Below are positions 43,131 to 45,314 of a DNA stretch of 45,314 nt, piece after piece. The DNA is from JASUTC01 sp035447925 (GTDB lineage: Bacteria > Thermotogota > Thermotogae > MWEM01), in the NCBI GenBank assembly GCA_035447925.1, contig DAOTHY010000010.1, positions 1 through 45,314 of the forward strand. Direction: 5' to 3'. How positions within the stretch are numbered: the stretch's first letter is position 1; every line of letters starts with the position of its first letter. The translations under genes and the position numbers were made by a program. The notes under the pieces are model-generated. The model saw nothing but the letters and a program-made list of their open reading frames with translations. It did no database searches and was not told the DNA's origin.

Positions 43131-43913
43131 CTATCTTTTGTGTTTTAAAAAATCAAGACACACATAGGCGAAATCAACCGGATTTTCGTATATCAGATAA
43201 TGGGTGTTGTCTTGAAAGAAAACCAACCAACAATTCTCAAAAAAACCAGCCAACGTTAAAGAATTTTCAGGTTCAAGGATAAGGTCTTCCCGACCATGAA
43301 TAAGCAGCACTTTATTTTGAACTGTTTCAAAAACCTCAGGATTCACATACCAATCCACCACTATATCCAATTGCTTTTTTACAGGTCCCTCTGACGGGAG
43401 CTCAGCGTTTGCGTGTTGGTAAAGATTTTCCAAGGTATGGGTGGTATCGAAGGCGGTGGCATTCAAAATAGCTCGATCAACCCGTTCGGGGTGATGTATC
43501 AAAATGTATTGAATGAACACAGACCCCATGGAAAATCCCAGCATATGGGCTTTGTCAAGTTCGATTGCATCCATAAAAGCGATCACATCTTCCGAAAGCA
43601 TGTCGTAAGTGAAAGGTTTATCCAAATCCGTTGAATAACCCATTCCACGGTTGTCCATTAGTATAACTTGATATTCGTAAGAAAGCATGTCGATAACGGT
43701 CTTAGGCCAGTTCATCATCGTTCCACCCAATCCCATGAGTAATAACAACGGTTCGCCTTCCCCCAAAACCTGAAAACCGATTTGAATCTCACCCACATCA
43801 ACCTGATAAATTGGATTAAGGTCTGAATCATAAGCTACAGGCGCTTCGGGTATTTTCAGAGCAAAAATCGAAATCGAAAAAAGCAACATGACAAAAACAG
43901 CGATCTTTTTCAT
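43131..43913 (-). CDS. Secreted alpha/beta hydrolase
   Basis: 260 residues with a signal peptide (MKKIAVFVMLLFSISIFA). Typical fold: LLLMGLGGTMMNW (oxyanion region), DNRGMGYS, nucleophile Ser128 in GFSMGS, Asp210 in HGREDLIL, His238 in NTHYLIYENP. Resembles the short-chain esterase / haloperoxidase-like abhydrolase_1 family; substrate unknown. The frame extends to 43931 but AGGTGG before ATG 43913 decides the start. A TATAAT lies 24 bases upstream. Confidence 0.88.
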   Translation of the reverse strand: MKKIAVFVMLLFSISIFALKIPEAPVAYDSDLNPIYQVDVGEIQIGFQVLGEGEPLLLLMGLGGTMMNWPKTVIDMLSYEYQVILMDNRGMGYSTDLDKPFTYDMLSEDVIAFMDAIELDKAHMLGFSMGSVFIQYILIHHPERVDRAILNATAFDTTHTLENLYQHANAELPSEGPVKKQLDIVVDWYVNPEVFETVQNKVLLIHGREDLILEPENSLTLAGFFENCWLVFFQDNTHYLIYENPVDFAYVCLDFLKHKR

Positions 43914-43936
43914 TCTATCCCACCTATTCACGACGA

Positions 43937-43942
43937 ATTATA
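43937..43942 (-). promoter_or_regulatory. -10 element of the secreted hydrolase gene
   Basis: Minus-strand TATAAT at 43942-43937, preceded by a T-rich run; no good -35 found. The racemase gene upstream ends 50 bases before. Confidence 0.4.
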
Positions 43943-43992
43943 AAAAAACTCTTGATTGATAACACTTCAACAAACCGGTTATAAGCAAATTG

Positions 43993-44694
43993 CTATGCCA
44001 ATGAGTTAATCGCCCATTCAACAGCTGCTTCGGAATGTATCCGGGTGGTATCAAAGACTGGGAGGGATACATCCTTCTGATGTATCAGTAAGGGGATTTC
44101 TGTACAGCCTAAAATGACCCCCTGTGCCCCTTTACTGGCTAGTGAATCGATGATTCGGATGTATTCATTCCGGCTCTCGTTGCGAATGTCTCCTTTAATC
44201 AACTGATTGTAAATGATTGTGTGAACGATTTGACGATCTGCCTCTTCGGGGATGATGGTTTCTATTCCGTGATGATTTTTCAGAACATCTTTATAAAACG
44301 TTCCTTCCATGGTAAATTGGGTTCCCAATAATGCCACCTTTTGAATACCCAAGCGCTTGATAGCCATTCCGGCAGCATCAGCGATGTGCAAGACCTTCAA
44401 ACCGGTTTCCTTTTCAATATCTGTTGCCATTAAATGCATCGTGTTGGTACAGATCACAATAAAATCCGCCCCGGCTTTTTTTAGATTCATGGCTTGCTCC
44501 ACCATCTGTTGCGTCAATACTTCCCATTTTCCTTCATGTTGAAGGATTTTCATCTGGTGAAAATCAAATGAATACAACAAACATTGAACAGAATGTGAAT
44601 CACCCAATTTTTCCTTCACAGCCTGGTTCATATACCGATAATACTCCAGAGTAGATTCCCAACTCATCCCCCCCAGCATTCCGATTGTTTTCAT
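43993..44694 (-). CDS. Aspartate/glutamate racemase family protein (YgeA-like)
   Basis: 233 residues. MKTIGMLGGMSWEST is the family N-terminus. Both catalytic cysteines are present: Cys82 in ICTNTMH and Cys197 in LGCTEIPLL, allowing two-base racemisation without PLP. Likely acts on aspartate, glutamate or a broader amino-acid range. AAGGAGGGGG precedes ATG 44694 with six bases. Cytoplasmic. Confidence 0.93.
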   Translation of the reverse strand: MKTIGMLGGMSWESTLEYYRYMNQAVKEKLGDSHSVQCLLYSFDFHQMKILQHEGKWEVLTQQMVEQAMNLKKAGADFIVICTNTMHLMATDIEKETGLKVLHIADAAGMAIKRLGIQKVALLGTQFTMEGTFYKDVLKNHHGIETIIPEEADRQIVHTIIYNQLIKGDIRNESRNEYIRIIDSLASKGAQGVILGCTEIPLLIHQKDVSLPVFDTTRIHSEAAVEWAINSLA

Positions 44695-44803
44695 TTCTTC
44701 CCCCTCCTTCGATCAGGGCGATTATAACATTTCCCGTTAGCCTTAGAAAAGTCAATAAAGGGAAAAGTAGATCAAAGTCTGATGTGACCAGTGAATTTTC
44801 ATG

Positions 44804-44809
44804 TATAAT
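44804..44809 (+). promoter_or_regulatory. -10 element of the terminal Cache-domain gene
   Basis: TATAAT, 44 bases before the start codon, with no strong -35. Confidence 0.45.
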
Positions 44810-44852
44810 AGACAGGTTAAACCGTGCCAAACTCTAAATGGAGGTGTGTGTA

Positions 44853-45314
44853 ATGATGAAAAAAATGAGTGTTTTTTTGCTGTTTGTATTGATTCCTCTT
44901 TTTCTTTTTTCCATGGATATTTCAGAGGCAATTGGTGACACAACACTTTTTATTTATGCATTTGAAACCAATCTGCACAATTTGCGTATCACCATAGATG
45001 TCTTGTCGAAAACTCAAGAGGTAAGGTCCGGGGATTGGGAAAGCATGCGCAGTTTGATAGAAGAACTTCAGGTTCAGGACGAATCAACCCTGTATTGGTT
45101 TTCAAAGCCGGATGGTAACTATTACACAGTAGAAAAAGGGTTAACGGGGTTTAACCTGCAAGAAAGGGGCTATTTCAAGCAGCTCCAACGTGAAGAGTCT
45201 GTTTATGGCGAGCTGATCACCGGGTTCACCAGTTTAAAAAAAAGCATCGTAGTGGCTCGACCCGTTTATCAGGGTGAAAAGCTTGTAGGATATTTGGGAG
45301 GATCGAAATTCACC
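44853..45314 (+). CDS. Cache-domain extracytoplasmic sensor, N-terminal part (3' truncated by window)
   Basis: 154 residues to the window edge. Signal or membrane segment (FLLFVLIPLFLFSM), then helices and a Cache-like sensor core: STLYWFSKPDGNYYTVEKG, LQERGYFKQL, and SIVVARPVYQGEKLVGYLGGS, which follow the 'DG.yy..., R.yF..., vv..PV...g..vG.lg' pattern of ligand-binding Cache domains. It could be a chemoreceptor, kinase or a free periplasmic binding protein; what follows is outside the window. GGAGGTG precedes ATG 44853, and a second ATG follows at 44856. Confidence 0.78.
   Translation, partial: MMKKMSVFLLFVLIPLFLFSMDISEAIGDTTLFIYAFETNLHNLRITIDVLSKTQEVRSGDWESMRSLIEELQVQDESTLYWFSKPDGNYYTVEKGLTGFNLQERGYFKQLQREESVYGELITGFTSLKKSIVVARPVYQGEKLVGYLGGSKFT

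Noticed and set aside
1..45314. CRISPR arrays, tRNA or rRNA genes, insertion sequences, prophage genes
   Set aside because: No regularly spaced repeats, cloverleaf-like gene, transposase, integrase or phage structural motif was recognised on reading; a tRNAscan/Infernal run was not possible here.

Overview
The window looks like a chromosomal segment (roughly 40-45% GC by eye) of an anaerobic, fermentative, double-membraned bacterium. The double membrane is inferred from an OmpH/Skp-like periplasmic chaperone next to an LptB-like lipopolysaccharide-transport ATPase. Anaerobic energy metabolism is inferred from a complete-looking Rnf ferredoxin:NAD+ oxidoreductase operon, a pyrophosphate-type phosphofructokinase and a CoA-disulfide-reductase/NADH-oxidase-like flavoprotein. 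The run AMMECR1 - radical SAM - ApbE - NusG domain II - Gx transporter - Maf - RadC, followed by Asp23 - FakA-like - ComEA - OmpH - LptB, mixes Firmicutes-like and diderm genes and recalls Thermotogota gene order as I remember it. I favour a mesophilic Thermotogota relative, but no rRNA or other phylogenetic marker is present to prove this.

Layout. 1-444: 3' end of a chemoreceptor. 512-3367: large hybrid sensor kinase. 3455-5273 (minus): GNAT acetyltransferase, a short lipoprotein hydrolase and a histidine phosphatase. 5376-6725 (minus): FAD/NAD oxidoreductase with its own good promoter. 6903-11466 (minus): rnfCDGEAB, where RnfB is only 91 residues. 11550-12575 (minus): CsaB-like pyruvyl transferase. 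12939-13058 (plus): a previously uncalled 39-residue basic peptide with its own Shine-Dalgarno and a strong terminator. 13208-15172 (minus): PAS sensor kinase. 15443-18947 (plus): NMT1/Tau-type ABC importer plus a DUF362-ferredoxin protein, behind an extended -10 promoter with a 7-2-7 palindrome at the expected start of transcription. 18954-21737 (minus): membrane-bound CheA-like kinase. 21851-23948 (plus): two overlapping alpha/beta hydrolases, one with a cysteine nucleophile. 23982-25324 (minus): LRR lipoprotein split by a 100-N gap that is almost certainly an assembly artefact. 25468-27181 (plus): alpha/beta hydrolase and PfkB sugar kinase. 27254-27433 (minus): remnant of an alkaline phosphatase.

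27598-43048 (plus) is a tightly packed run of 19 genes: sensor kinase, HDOD protein, PPi-type PFK, AMMECR1, AmrS-like radical SAM, ApbE, NusG-II protein, Gx transporter, Maf, RadC, an unknown protein, a degenerate NadC-like protein, TsaB, then (behind an internal promoter) Asp23, FakA-like DAK2 protein, ComEA-like protein, OmpH, LptB and a SLOG/LOG-like protein. It ends at a bidirectional terminator. 43131-44694 (minus) carries a secreted alpha/beta hydrolase and an Asp/Glu racemase. 44853 to the end is the 5' part of a secreted or membrane Cache-domain sensor.

How the parts connect. ApbE is the expected enzyme for attaching FMN to RnfD and RnfG, both of which carry a TGAT motif, so the two distant loci are functionally linked. 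Signalling genes are dense: four histidine kinases, a chemoreceptor end, a Cache sensor and an HDOD protein. Five alpha/beta hydrolases are scattered through the window. No tRNA, rRNA, CRISPR array, insertion sequence or prophage was recognised.
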